From NCBI RefSeq assembly GCF_003122215.1, contig NZ_QEYD01000009.1, positions 157,976-221,975 of the forward strand: a DNA stretch of 64,000 nt. Direction: 5' to 3'. Below are positions 17,866 to 25,608 of the stretch, one piece after another. A program made the translations under genes and the position numbers. The first letter of the stretch is position 1. Every line of letters begins with the position of its first letter. Origin of the DNA: Pararhodobacter marinus (GTDB lineage: Bacteria > Pseudomonadota > Alphaproteobacteria > Rhodobacterales > Rhodobacteraceae). The notes beneath the pieces were generated by a model. It made no database searches. It saw only the letters and a list, made by a program, of their open reading frames with translations, and had not been told where the DNA came from.

Positions 17866-17885
17866 GTCCATGGAAAACCATGGAC
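17866..17885. promoter_or_regulatory. leader hairpin of livK
   Basis: GTCCATGG, AAAA, CCATGGAC forms an 8-base perfect stem with a four-base loop, 48 bases before the livK start. It may be an mRNA leader structure or a second protein-binding site. No regulator is assigned. Confidence 0.4.
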
Positions 17886-17893
17886 AGCGACAG

Positions 17894-17922
17894 GTTGTCA
17901 TAGCAATATTTGCTATGTCAAC
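17894..17922. promoter_or_regulatory. long palindrome between livK and marR, candidate MarR operator
   Basis: The left arm is GTTGTCATAGCAA, the centre TAT and the right arm TTGCTATGTCAAC. The arms match at 12 of 13 positions. It sits 76 bases before livK and 115 before marR, in the divergent promoter region. The length and AT-rich core fit a MarR-family dimer. Related half-sites occur before the LigM-like gene at 23777-23828. Confidence 0.7.
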
Positions 17923-18036
17923 GCTTTTGATGCGGTGACGGCCGTCCCTGCGACGATGGCTTGCGCTGCAATGCGGCAGTGGTCTTCGCGGCGATGCGCC
18001 AGTAAAAGGGGGACGTGACCTGAGGAGAGAGACGCC

Positions 18037-18576
18037 ATGACCCGCGATGCGGCCCGCGCGGCACCGAGCGACCTGAGCAACGGATCGAACCTGCCCGCGC
18101 TGGACCGCGACGGGCATTCCGTTCTGGATCTCGACGGCTATATTCCGTTCCTGATCAGCGCCGTCGGCAACAAGTGGTCGCGCAGTTCATCGAACCTGTA
18201 CCTGAAGGAATTCGGCATCGGCGTGACCGAGTGGCGGATGCTGGCGATGCTGGCGATCGAGCCGCGCATCACCGCCTACCGGATGTGTCAGGTCATCGGC
18301 CTGGACAAGGCCGCGGCCAGCCGGGGACTGAAGGCGATGGAAGCGCGCGGCCTCGTGCGCAGCTGGCAGGAAGACCCGCAGAATCACCGCAAGCTGATCG
18401 AGCTGACGGACGAGGGCTGGGCGCTGCATGATCGCATCATCGTCGTCGCAAGGCGGCGCGAGGCGCTGATGCTGGCCGATCTCAGCCGCGACGAGGTCGC
18501 CACGCTCGCCGCACTGCTGCGCCGGATGCACAAGCGTATCCCCGACCTCTTGGCCATCGACAGCGAGGATTTCTGA
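18037..18576 (+). CDS. MarR-family transcriptional regulator
   Basis: A 179-residue winged-helix protein. The N-terminal 35 residues are a polar extension, followed by the dimer helix (YIPFLISAVGNKWSRSS). Next come the HTH (ITAYRMCQVIGLDKAAASRGLKAMEARGL, about residues 88-116, with recognition helix KAAASRGLKAME) and the wing with a basic DPQNHRKL segment. MarR proteins of aromatic catabolism (BadR, CouR, HcaR types) usually repress until bound by an aromatic acid or its CoA ester. It is divergent from livKHMFG and converges with the catabolic operon, and likely controls both through shared inverted repeats. The effector is unknown. Confidence 0.88.
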   Translation: MTRDAARAAPSDLSNGSNLPALDRDGHSVLDLDGYIPFLISAVGNKWSRSSSNLYLKEFGIGVTEWRMLAMLAIEPRITAYRMCQVIGLDKAAASRGLKAMEARGLVRSWQEDPQNHRKLIELTDEGWALHDRIIVVARRREALMLADLSRDEVATLAALLRRMHKRIPDLLAIDSEDF

Positions 18577-18588
18577 GGCACCGGCCCG

Positions 18589-19077
18589 CTACTGTCCGCT
18601 GATGCGGGGTGCATCCAGACAAAGCGGCGCGATGCGCGCGCCCTCGGGCGTCGACAGATCCCCGCCATAGACCCGCGCGCCTTCGGGCATCACCGTCCAG
18701 TCTGCCGCCTGATCGGCGAAGATGTAATGCGTCCGCGCCGGGCTGCGGTCGAAGCCGTTCGGGTCGTCCAGCGTGCCGGCGTAGATCCCGACCAAGTCGG
18801 GCCAGCGCTGAAACTCCAGCCACAGTTTCGTGCCGCAACGCTGACAGAAACGGATCTGCACGATGTGGCCGCTGCCCTCGGACAGGTGGTCATAGGTGGC
18901 GGGTTGCCCCTGAACCAGCCGGAACCGCGCCCGTTTGTAAAGCGCATCGACCAGATAGGCGCCGCCGGTCGCGCGCTGGCAGAAGCGGCAGTGGCAGACC
19001 GTCACGGTGGACGGCTGCCCCTGTGCCTCGTAGACCACATCGCCGCACAGGCAGCGCCCCTGATGCGGCTCGCTCAT
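18589..19077 (-). CDS. GFA/CENP-V family zinc protein
   Basis: A 162-residue GFA-fold protein with the Cys motifs GRCLCGDV, CHCRFC and CQRCGT. It is the last gene of the minus-strand operon, with its start overlapping the thioesterase stop (TGATG). Members of this fold are often found next to C1 and aromatic catabolism genes, but most have no proven activity. A role in handling the one-carbon unit from O-demethylation is speculative. Confidence 0.78.
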   Translation of the reverse strand: MSEPHQGRCLCGDVVYEAQGQPSTVTVCHCRFCQRATGGAYLVDALYKRARFRLVQGQPATYDHLSEGSGHIVQIRFCQRCGTKLWLEFQRWPDLVGIYAGTLDDPNGFDRSPARTHYIFADQAADWTVMPEGARVYGGDLSTPEGARIAPLCLDAPRISGQ

Positions 19078-19493
19078 CAGCCTTCGCCCTTGAAGCGCGC
19101 GACCAGCTCGGCCGGGATCGGCGCCGACTTGATGCCGCGTTCGGGGTCCTTGACGGTCCAGACGCGGGTTTCGAACCCTTCGACGCAAAGCTTGCCGTTC
19201 AGGGTCAGCGTGTGGCGGATGTCGAAACTGCGGTCCTTCACCTCGGCGATCTCGGTGGTGATCTCGACATCGTCGCCATAGCGGCAGGGCGCCTTGAACA
19301 CCGCGCGGGTATCGACCAGCGGGCAGCCCGCCGCGTCGAAGCGCTTCAGCATTTCCTGCTTGGGCCAGCCCGCGGCTTCGTACAGCATGGTCGTGCCGTG
19401 GTCGAACCAGCGGAAGAATTGCGGATTGAAGACGATGCCGGCGGGGTCGCAATCGCCCCATTCGACACGGCGGCTCAGAGTGGATTTCAGCAT
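19077..19493 (-). CDS. 4-hydroxybenzoyl-CoA thioesterase-like hotdog enzyme
   Basis: A 138-residue hotdog-fold thioesterase of the 4HBT family. The active-site signature EWGDCDPAGIVFNPQFFRWF (residues 11-30) contains the Asp17-type catalytic residue of Pseudomonas 4-hydroxybenzoyl-CoA thioesterase. It overlaps the CoA ligase stop (TGATG). In this operon it would release a free acid from an acyl- or aroyl-CoA formed by the ligase and processed by the thiolase. Confidence 0.87.
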   Translation of the reverse strand: MLKSTLSRRVEWGDCDPAGIVFNPQFFRWFDHGTTMLYEAAGWPKQEMLKRFDAAGCPLVDTRAVFKAPCRYGDDVEITTEIAEVKDRSFDIRHTLTLNGKLCVEGFETRVWTVKDPERGIKSAPIPAELVARFKGEG

Positions 19494-20914
19494 CAGCCCT
19501 TGTTCCTCAGGTCGTTCACGCGCTTGGCTTTCATCTCGGTCTTGGGCAGCGTGTCGGGCGCCAGAACCTCGACCGCGCAGCGGATCTCGCAGCGTGAGCG
19601 GATTTCCCTGGCGACCGCCTCGCCCGCCGAGGGATCGGTGTGCTCGACCAGCACCGTCATCACATCAAGCCCGTCTTCCTGCGTCACCAGCTTGATCTGG
19701 AACTCGTCGCCGGTGCCGCGCACGGCGCGCACGGCTTCCTCGATCTGCACCGGGAAGAACTTGATGCCGCGCAGGTTGATCAGGTCGTCCGAGCGCCCGG
19801 TCATGCAGCCCATGGCGCGGACGTGGTTGCGGCCACAGGCGCAGGGCTCGGTCGACAGGCGGGTGTAATCCCCCACCAGAAACCGCAGCTGCGCCGAGCT
19901 TTCGCTGTTGAGATTGGTGCAGACGGTGAGGCCCCTTTCGCCTTCGCCCACCGGCTTCAATTGCGTCGGGTCGACGGTTTCCCAGACCTGGATATCTTCC
20001 ATCAGGTGGATGAAATTCTCGTCCCCCTCCTGGTATTCCGGGCAGGAATAGCCGCCGCAATGGGGCGAGACCTCGGTGCAGCCGTAGAATTCCAGCGACT
20101 TCGCGCCCCACAGGTCCTGCAACCGCTCCAGCGTGCCCGCGACGCCCGAAAACGGCTCGCCGCCCGTCACCAGCCACTTGACCGACGACGCGGCCGGATC
20201 GAGGCCCATATCCTGCATCACCCGGCCCAGATACAGCGCGTAGGACGGCGTGCAGACCAGAACCGTGGGTTTGAAACGGTCGATATGATGGACCCGCGCC
20301 TTGCCGTCCATGCCGCCGCCGGGAATGACCGGCAGTTCCATCTTGGCCAGCGTGTATTGCACCCCCCAGGCAAAGACATGGGGGCCGAAACCCACCATCG
20401 GGAAGGCGACATCGCCCTTGCGCAGCCCGCCGGAAAAAAGAGCCCTGGCATTGGCCTGCTCCCAGAACCGGCGGTCGAAATGGGTGTAGCGGAAGACGCG
20501 CGGCACGCCGGTCGAGCCCGAGGACGAGAAATGCATCCAGCCGCGATCGGCCCATTCCGCCTGTCCGCAGGTGGTGTAGGTGCCATAGGGCGGATGCGCG
20601 ACCGCGTCCTCCATCATCTCCTGCTTGGTGACGACGGGCCAGTTCGCGACCAGGCTGTCCACGTCGCGAAGATCGGTCGGCGCCACGCCCAGCCTGTCGA
20701 AGCGGCGGCGGTAGAAATCGCTGTTCTCGTAGAGAAACGGCGCCACGGCAGCGATCTTCTCATCCTGCACGGCGCGGATCCTGTCGCGCGACCAGGTGTC
20801 CTTGTCGGACCAGTATTGCGCGTTCAGAGGCGTGCTGCGGTCCTCGTCGTACTTTTCGAGCACCGCTTTCCACGCTGCGCGGGTCTCCTCGGCCCGCTTG
20901 GGTTCTTGTGCCAT
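19493..20914 (-). CDS. phenylacetate-CoA ligase-like acyl/aryl-CoA ligase
   Basis: A 473-residue adenylate-forming ligase of the PaaK type. The nucleotide-binding loop is HFSSSGSTGVPRVF, the aromatic-substrate region contains EFYGCTEVSPHCGG, and the C-terminal domain has RSDDLINLRGIKFFP and the lysine region LPKTEMKAKRV. A CxC pair (EPCACGRN) occurs as in other PaaK-like enzymes. The start at 20914 has a GGGAGGGA site. It would activate an aromatic or related acid with CoA and AMP formation. The exact substrate is unknown. Confidence 0.87.
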   Translation of the reverse strand: MAQEPKRAEETRAAWKAVLEKYDEDRSTPLNAQYWSDKDTWSRDRIRAVQDEKIAAVAPFLYENSDFYRRRFDRLGVAPTDLRDVDSLVANWPVVTKQEMMEDAVAHPPYGTYTTCGQAEWADRGWMHFSSSGSTGVPRVFRYTHFDRRFWEQANARALFSGGLRKGDVAFPMVGFGPHVFAWGVQYTLAKMELPVIPGGGMDGKARVHHIDRFKPTVLVCTPSYALYLGRVMQDMGLDPAASSVKWLVTGGEPFSGVAGTLERLQDLWGAKSLEFYGCTEVSPHCGGYSCPEYQEGDENFIHLMEDIQVWETVDPTQLKPVGEGERGLTVCTNLNSESSAQLRFLVGDYTRLSTEPCACGRNHVRAMGCMTGRSDDLINLRGIKFFPVQIEEAVRAVRGTGDEFQIKLVTQEDGLDVMTVLVEHTDPSAGEAVAREIRSRCEIRCAVEVLAPDTLPKTEMKAKRVNDLRNKG

Positions 20915-20977
20915 CTTTCCCTCCCTCGATGCCGCCCGCCAGCCTCTGCCGGGCGCGTGTTGCGCGTCAAGGACCGC

Positions 20978-22177
20978 TCAGCGGACCTCGATAATCACCG
21001 CCATGCCGCTATCCCCCGCGGCACAGCCCTGAAACAGACCATAGCCGCCCCCGCGCAGTTCCAGCTCTTCGATCATCTCGATGATGGCGCGCAGCCCGGT
21101 CGGGCCCTGCGGATGGCCCCAGATCAGTGACGAGCCGAAATTGTTCATGCTCTTCCAGTCGAGCTGAAAGGCGCGGGCAAAGGCGATGTCGTTCACCGCG
21201 AAAGGGTTGTGCGACTTGATGACGTCGATCTGCGTCATCTCCAGCCCCGCGCGCTGGAGCGCCTGTTTCGCCGCAAGGATCGGTGCGGCGGGCATGAAAG
21301 CCGGGTCTTCGCGTCCCGATCCGGTCGCCAGCACCCTGACCAGCGGCCCGTCTCTGACCGGCGACAGGTCGCGGGCGCGCTCGGCGGTCTTCGTCATCAC
21401 CAGCGCGGCGTTGCCGTCGGCGGGATGGGTCTGCCCGGCATAGGTCACAGTGCCGCCCGGACGCATGGGTTTCAGGCCCGCCATCTTGTCGGCGCTGGTC
21501 GGATAGACGCCTTCGTCGCCCCTGAGCGTCGTGACGGTCTTGCGGAACTTCGCGTCGGGAACGTCGAAGCTGTCAGCCATGAAGCGCTTCTGAAACGCCC
21601 GGTCATCGGCCAGAGCCGCCTGGTATTGTTCGTGACGGTACAGCGCCACGTCGTGTTGTTCCTCGGTCGTGATGCCGAATTTCCGCGCGACATTCTCGGC
21701 CGTGTCGACCATCGCGCATTTCGCGAAGGGATCGTCCATGAAATTGTCGAACATCACGTTCTCGGTGACGCCGGCACCGCCGGGCGCGTGGGGCGCCGGG
21801 TAATAGACCTGCGCCGCGTTCGAGGTCCGGTCGCCCGACATTAGAAGCGCGACCTCGCTGTTGCCCGCCGCCATCTCGCCCACGCCCGTCGCGACCAGCC
21901 GCGCGCCGGTGGCGCAGACCTGATTGACGGTCGGGCCGGGCAGATGCTCGATGCCCATCATCGCCGTGACCCAGGGCAGGCCGTAGAACGCGTGATGCTG
22001 GATCATCGTGATGCCAAGCGCGGCGAAGTCGAAGACGCCGGGGTCGATATTCCGCCGCGCCAGTTCGGATTTCGCGGTGTGGGCCAGGAATTCCATCGAA
22101 TGCAGATGCGAGAGCGACCCCTGCCAGCGGGCGAAGGGTGTCGACCAATAGGCCCCGTAAGGGATGTAGGTGTGCAT
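20978..22177 (-). CDS. thiolase-family protein (acetyl-CoA acetyltransferase-like)
   Basis: A 399-residue thiolase. The nucleophile Cys is in NQVCATGARLVATG (near residue 87). The second catalytic region reads SHNPFAVND instead of NEAFA, the His is in WGHPQGPTG, and the acid Cys is in GCAAGDSGMAV. All four thiolase loops are present, although the second and fourth deviate from the consensus. This points to a special substrate, perhaps beta-keto aryl-CoA side-chain cleavage. It sits between the LigM-like gene and the CoA ligase on the same strand. Confidence 0.87.
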   Translation of the reverse strand: MHTYIPYGAYWSTPFARWQGSLSHLHSMEFLAHTAKSELARRNIDPGVFDFAALGITMIQHHAFYGLPWVTAMMGIEHLPGPTVNQVCATGARLVATGVGEMAAGNSEVALLMSGDRTSNAAQVYYPAPHAPGGAGVTENVMFDNFMDDPFAKCAMVDTAENVARKFGITTEEQHDVALYRHEQYQAALADDRAFQKRFMADSFDVPDAKFRKTVTTLRGDEGVYPTSADKMAGLKPMRPGGTVTYAGQTHPADGNAALVMTKTAERARDLSPVRDGPLVRVLATGSGREDPAFMPAAPILAAKQALQRAGLEMTQIDVIKSHNPFAVNDIAFARAFQLDWKSMNNFGSSLIWGHPQGPTGLRAIIEMIEELELRGGGYGLFQGCAAGDSGMAVIIEVR

Positions 22178-22225
22178 GGCTTCTCCTCTTGCGTCAGGAG
22201 CCGACCGACCGGCCTTCTGGCGATA

Positions 22226-22250
22226 GCCCCGGCGCCGGGAGCGCCGGGGC
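22226..22250. promoter_or_regulatory. strong intercistronic hairpin
   Basis: GCCCCGGCGC, five bases, GCGCCGGGGC is a perfect 10-base GC stem between the LigM-like and thiolase genes. No T-run follows in the direction of transcription (minus), so it is more likely an mRNA stability or partial attenuation element than a full terminator. Confidence 0.5.
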
Positions 22251-22258
22251 CTTGCCGG

Positions 22259-23713
22259 TCACACGTCCTGAAGCGAGCCGCGCTTGATACCGATATCCGA
22301 GCGGTAGCTCTGCGCCGCGCGGCTGATCGGGCTGGGCGCGACGGTGGCGCGGATCTTCACCTGCTTGTGCGGCTCGATATTGCCCGCGCTGCGGCTGCCG
22401 CCGCCATCCTCGCCCCAATACAGCACGACCTCGGTGCCCGGCTCGGCGAAATCGGCATCGACCGAGGCCAGCGACATCATCGCGCGCTCGTTCTCGGTAT
22501 AGCCGGGATAGGTGGCCAGACCGATCATGTTGCCGTCCTTGTCCGTCACCTTGTCGTAGTGCATCCGGCCAATCGCGGCCAAGGGCAGGGTGATCGGCAG
22601 CGGCTTGTCCTTGGCCTCGCCGCCCTCGAACTGCGCCTGCATTACCGACAGCACGTCATCGGCGTTCCAGACCAGCGTCACCTTCCGGCGATGCGGCTTG
22701 TCGGCCATCGCTTCCAGCGCCTCGCGGCCGATGAAATCGTGGTCAAACTTGATGATATGGCCGTAATTCACGTCATAGGGCGTGACGTAGTAATCCTCGA
22801 TGTTTTCGCTATAGAGGCTGCCGCCCAGCGACATCCGCATCGCCGCGTTCTTGGCCGAGCACCAGTCGCGATAGGGTTTCGTGCCCTGACCGGTATAAAC
22901 GCCCGAGACCGGAACGGCCCACCAGCCGCTCTCGATCACGGTGGTGAAATAGGCGATCGAGCCGACCATGCGCAGGCCGTATTTCTTGCCCGCCTTCTGC
23001 AACAGCCGCTTCACGTCCTTGTACTCGGCCCAGGGACCCGAGATTTCCAGCCCCGGCATCCCGCCCATCGAATGGCGCATCCCGCGCGCCTTGTGCGGGC
23101 CCATGTTGATCTCGGCCGATTTGAAGAACTTGATTTCGGGCAGCGGGCCGCCGTTCAGCTCTTCCAGCAGCTCCCAGGCCTTCGGGCCTTCGACCTGGAA
23201 GCGGTAGAATTCGCGCTTCTTGGCCTTGTTGAGCGTCCACATCGGGTCCAGCTCGGTCGTGACGTCATAGGAAAGCGTCTGGGCGTTGAACTCGACCCAT
23301 TCGGTCGTCGCGGGGTTGCCCACGACCATGTAATCGTCCTCGTCCATGCGGTAGAGGATCGCGTCGCCGATCAGGTAGCCTTCGGGCGAACAGCAGACGA
23401 GCTGCTTGGCCGCGCCGATGCCGAAATTCTTGAAGCTGTTGACCGACAGGTATTGCGTGAAGGCCAGCGCATCCTTGCCGCGCACATGCAGCGACTGCAT
23501 GTGATAGCTCTGGTCGTGCACGGCGATGGTGTTCCGCCACGCCCATTGCTCGTCGCGCCATGTGGTGAATTCGGGCCGCACGCCGTCGCCGGGCATCATC
23601 TGGCTGTAGATGGTCAGCGCCGCCTTGGGGGCATTGCTGAACAGATGGTCGGTGATGTTGGGCACGGTTTCCATCAGGTCGCTGAGCGACTGGGCCTTGT
23701 CCTGAGCATTCAT
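22259..23713 (-). CDS. LigM/DesA-like tetrahydrofolate-dependent O-demethylase (GcvT fold)
   Basis: A 484-residue protein of the aminomethyltransferase (GcvT) superfamily. It is longer than GcvT (about 370) and close to the vanillate/syringate O-demethylases LigM and DesA (about 470). GcvT-fold signatures include the N-terminal segment WRNTIAVHDQSYHMQSLHVRG, the core PEGYLIGDAILYRMDEDDYMVV and the C-terminal FIGREALEAM. These enzymes move a methyl group from a methoxy- or methylated substrate to tetrahydrofolate. The ATG at 23713 has a GGAGGAGAG site. It is the first gene of the operon with thiolase, CoA ligase, thioesterase and GFA protein. Two inverted repeats related to the livK-marR palindrome lie 64-115 bases upstream. 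DMSP demethylase (DmdA) and related C1 transferases are alternatives. Confidence 0.78.
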   Translation of the reverse strand: MNAQDKAQSLSDLMETVPNITDHLFSNAPKAALTIYSQMMPGDGVRPEFTTWRDEQWAWRNTIAVHDQSYHMQSLHVRGKDALAFTQYLSVNSFKNFGIGAAKQLVCCSPEGYLIGDAILYRMDEDDYMVVGNPATTEWVEFNAQTLSYDVTTELDPMWTLNKAKKREFYRFQVEGPKAWELLEELNGGPLPEIKFFKSAEINMGPHKARGMRHSMGGMPGLEISGPWAEYKDVKRLLQKAGKKYGLRMVGSIAYFTTVIESGWWAVPVSGVYTGQGTKPYRDWCSAKNAAMRMSLGGSLYSENIEDYYVTPYDVNYGHIIKFDHDFIGREALEAMADKPHRRKVTLVWNADDVLSVMQAQFEGGEAKDKPLPITLPLAAIGRMHYDKVTDKDGNMIGLATYPGYTENERAMMSLASVDADFAEPGTEVVLYWGEDGGGSRSAGNIEPHKQVKIRATVAPSPISRAAQSYRSDIGIKRGSLQDV

Positions 23714-23776
23714 TGTGTCTCTCCTCCACGGGTCACGAACGCGTCCTGAGCCGGGAAACGAGAGCCGACCGGAATG

Positions 23777-23828
23777 CGTTGCCATGACAACGGTTCAGGG
23801 ATGACGGATCGACGTTGTTATGTCAACG
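23777..23828. promoter_or_regulatory. two inverted repeats upstream of the LigM-like operon, candidate MarR sites
   Basis: The first repeat, CGTTGCCATGACAACG (23777-23792), is palindromic except for one pair. The second, CGTTGTTATGTCAACG (23813-23828), has CGTTG/CAACG arms. Both match half-sites of the livK-marR palindrome: TTGCCATGACAAC against TTGCTATGACAAC, and TTATGTCAAC against CTATGTCAAC. Their starts are 36 bases apart. Confidence 0.6.
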
Positions 23829-23843
23829 GTTAACTTGACGCGC

Positions 23844-23874
23844 AAAGGAAAGCCCCCGCCGAAGGGGCGGGGGC
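23844..23874 (-). terminator. Rho-independent terminator after the HPt gene
   Basis: On the minus strand, GCCCCCGCC, five bases, GGCGGGGGC is followed by TTTCCTTT. It lies about 60 bases beyond the end of the HPt gene and would stop transcription before the LigM promoter. Confidence 0.75.
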
Positions 23875-23932
23875 CGGGGTCTTGCCTGTCTGTAGGAAAA
23901 GAAAAGCCGCCGCTTTTTCAGCGCGGTCTTTG

Positions 23933-24334
23933 TCAGCGCAAGCGTCGGGGCGTCGCTTCGGCGCGCGTCGCCCTGAGCAGCATGTCGCGCAGCTTTCGGA
24001 CCGGTGTCAGGTGGCGATGCGAATCGCAAGTCTCGGCGTCGCAGCCGGTCATCAGCGTATCCACCTGCGCGGCATGGGCGCCGATCTCGCCCCAGCCGAA
24101 GGATTCCGCCGTGCCTGCCAGCCGGTGCGCCACGAACCGGATCTCATCCAGGGCCGCATCATTGGGCCCGGTGCGGGCCTGCTCGTCCAGTGCCGCGCTC
24201 AGGCGCTCGGAGAAATCCGTCATGGTCGACACGTAGCGCGGCCTAAGGCGGTCGATTGCCGCGTTCAGCTGTTGCTGCGATTCGTCCATCGTTTCCGGTC
24301 CATTCCCAACCACAATTCTTGCATTCGTGTTCAC
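23933..24334 (-). CDS. histidine phosphotransfer (HPt) protein
   Basis: A 133-residue protein with an HPt four-helix domain. The phospho-accepting residue is His70 in FVAHRLAGTAESFGW. The start is GTG at 24334, overlapping the stop of the REC protein gene (GTGA), with a GGAG site 8 bases before it. The ATG at codon 16 is an alternative. It would relay phosphate between the nearby kinase and response regulators. A terminator follows. Confidence 0.82.
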   Translation of the reverse strand: MNTNARIVVGNGPETMDESQQQLNAAIDRLRPRYVSTMTDFSERLSAALDEQARTGPNDAALDEIRFVAHRLAGTAESFGWGEIGAHAAQVDTLMTGCDAETCDSHRHLTPVRKLRDMLLRATRAEATPRRLR

Positions 24335-25335
24335 GCGATGCTCCAGCGACTGTCATTCGCCGGGATCGCCCGCGGCCGGTCCACGTGGTGGTGCACCGAC
24401 GCGAAGGCCACGTCGAGCGACCTGTCGACAGCGCCATGCGAGAACAGAACGCCGATCCGTTGCGGCGTTCCGCCCTGAAACGCGGTCGTCGTGCAGTCGA
24501 AGCTGCCGGGGAACCCGGCATTCCACAGCGCCAGACTGGCCTTGCGGGCGATATCGGCGCCGTCGAGGCCCGTCACGCTTTCCAGTTCGGCGATGAAACA
24601 CCCTTCGCCGGCATAGGCGATCAGCGCGTCGGGATGCCCGATCGCCTGTTTCAGCTTGCGCGTGGCCAGCGTCAGCAGCGCACGGAATTCCCGCGCCGAG
24701 AGACGGCCATAGGCATGATTCAGTCCGTCCAGCCGGAACGCGACCAGCGCCGTCGAGAACAGGCGCGAGCGCGACAGCTGCTTGAGGTAATTCTTCATCG
24801 CCACGTAGTCGATCACGCCGGGAATGCCCTCGATCACGATGGCTTCGTCAAAGCCGACGCTTTGCCGGGCAGGGCCATTGGCAGAGGCGCTGCCGGTCTC
24901 GCGGGTCGCGGCGATCAGGCGCTCTGCCATTTGCGCGCGCGACCGCAGCTCGGCCATGTCGAACGGCTTGGTGATGTAATCTATGGCCCCGGCGGCAAAG
25001 GCATCCCGGATGAACGCGCGTTCAGAGCGCGCCGTCACCATGATGGCCGGGGTTTCGCGATACTGCTCGTGGCTCTTGATCCAGCTGCACAGCTCGATCC
25101 CGGAGCCGCCCGGCATCTCGATATCGAGAAAGAAGCAATCGTAGGGACGCGTGCGGCGGGTGATCGCCTCCATCGCCTCTGCGGCGCTGTTGACGGATTC
25201 GACCTTATAATTGCCGAACGCGCCGAGCCCGGCCTTCAGCAACTCGCAGGCGATCTCATCGTCATCGACCACCAGCATGGTCAATGAGGCGGGCTGCCAG
25301 TCCGAATCGGAATCGTACCTGTTTCTCGGTTGCAT
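24331..25335 (-). CDS. response regulator with REC and degenerate GGDEF-like domain
   Basis: A 334-residue protein. The REC domain (about 18-135) has phospho-Asp71 in DCFFLDIEMPG, the acidic cluster VVDDDE and the Lys in ITKPFD. A linker with GVIDYVAMKNYLKQLSR leads to a diguanylate-cyclase-like fold, where the GGDEF signature is replaced by AYAGEGCF (240-247). It is therefore unlikely to make c-di-GMP. It is a paralogue of the protein encoded at 27500-28477. It forms a translationally coupled pair with the HPt gene and is divergent from the PAS kinase gene, so all three probably belong to one phosphorelay. Confidence 0.83.
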   Translation of the reverse strand: MQPRNRYDSDSDWQPASLTMLVVDDDEIACELLKAGLGAFGNYKVESVNSAAEAMEAITRRTRPYDCFFLDIEMPGGSGIELCSWIKSHEQYRETPAIMVTARSERAFIRDAFAAGAIDYITKPFDMAELRSRAQMAERLIAATRETGSASANGPARQSVGFDEAIVIEGIPGVIDYVAMKNYLKQLSRSRLFSTALVAFRLDGLNHAYGRLSAREFRALLTLATRKLKQAIGHPDALIAYAGEGCFIAELESVTGLDGADIARKASLALWNAGFPGSFDCTTTAFQGGTPQRIGVLFSHGAVDRSLDVAFASVHHHVDRPRAIPANDSRWSIA

Positions 25336-25608
25336 CGCGCCGGTTTCTCCTTCGCTGAACCCAATGTGGTCGGCGAATGTGGCGCAAGTTTGGCGTGTTT
25401 TTAGTAATGTTTAGTTCAACTGAGGGGGCTTTCGGGCCCGTGGCGACGCCTCTCGGCGTGTGTGTGCAGGACTCGTGCGCCGGCGCGCCGGGAGCCGGAT
25501 TTTTCCATCGGATCCAGAGTTTAGCCACATTCTTGGCCGAGAATATATGTCGAATCATGGTGAACCGGCTCCTGCGGTTTCCCACGGACCAAGACGGATA
25601 GACGCCCA

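Noticed and set aside
15455..17938. An 827-codon plus-strand frame across livM, livH and livK
   Set aside because: It spans three well-supported minus-strand genes and is a composition artefact.
23714..23932. Glycine riboswitch before the GcvT-like gene
   Set aside because: I looked for a leader with the tandem aptamer pattern and saw only inverted repeats and a terminator. The gene is LigM-like rather than a cleavage-system T protein.
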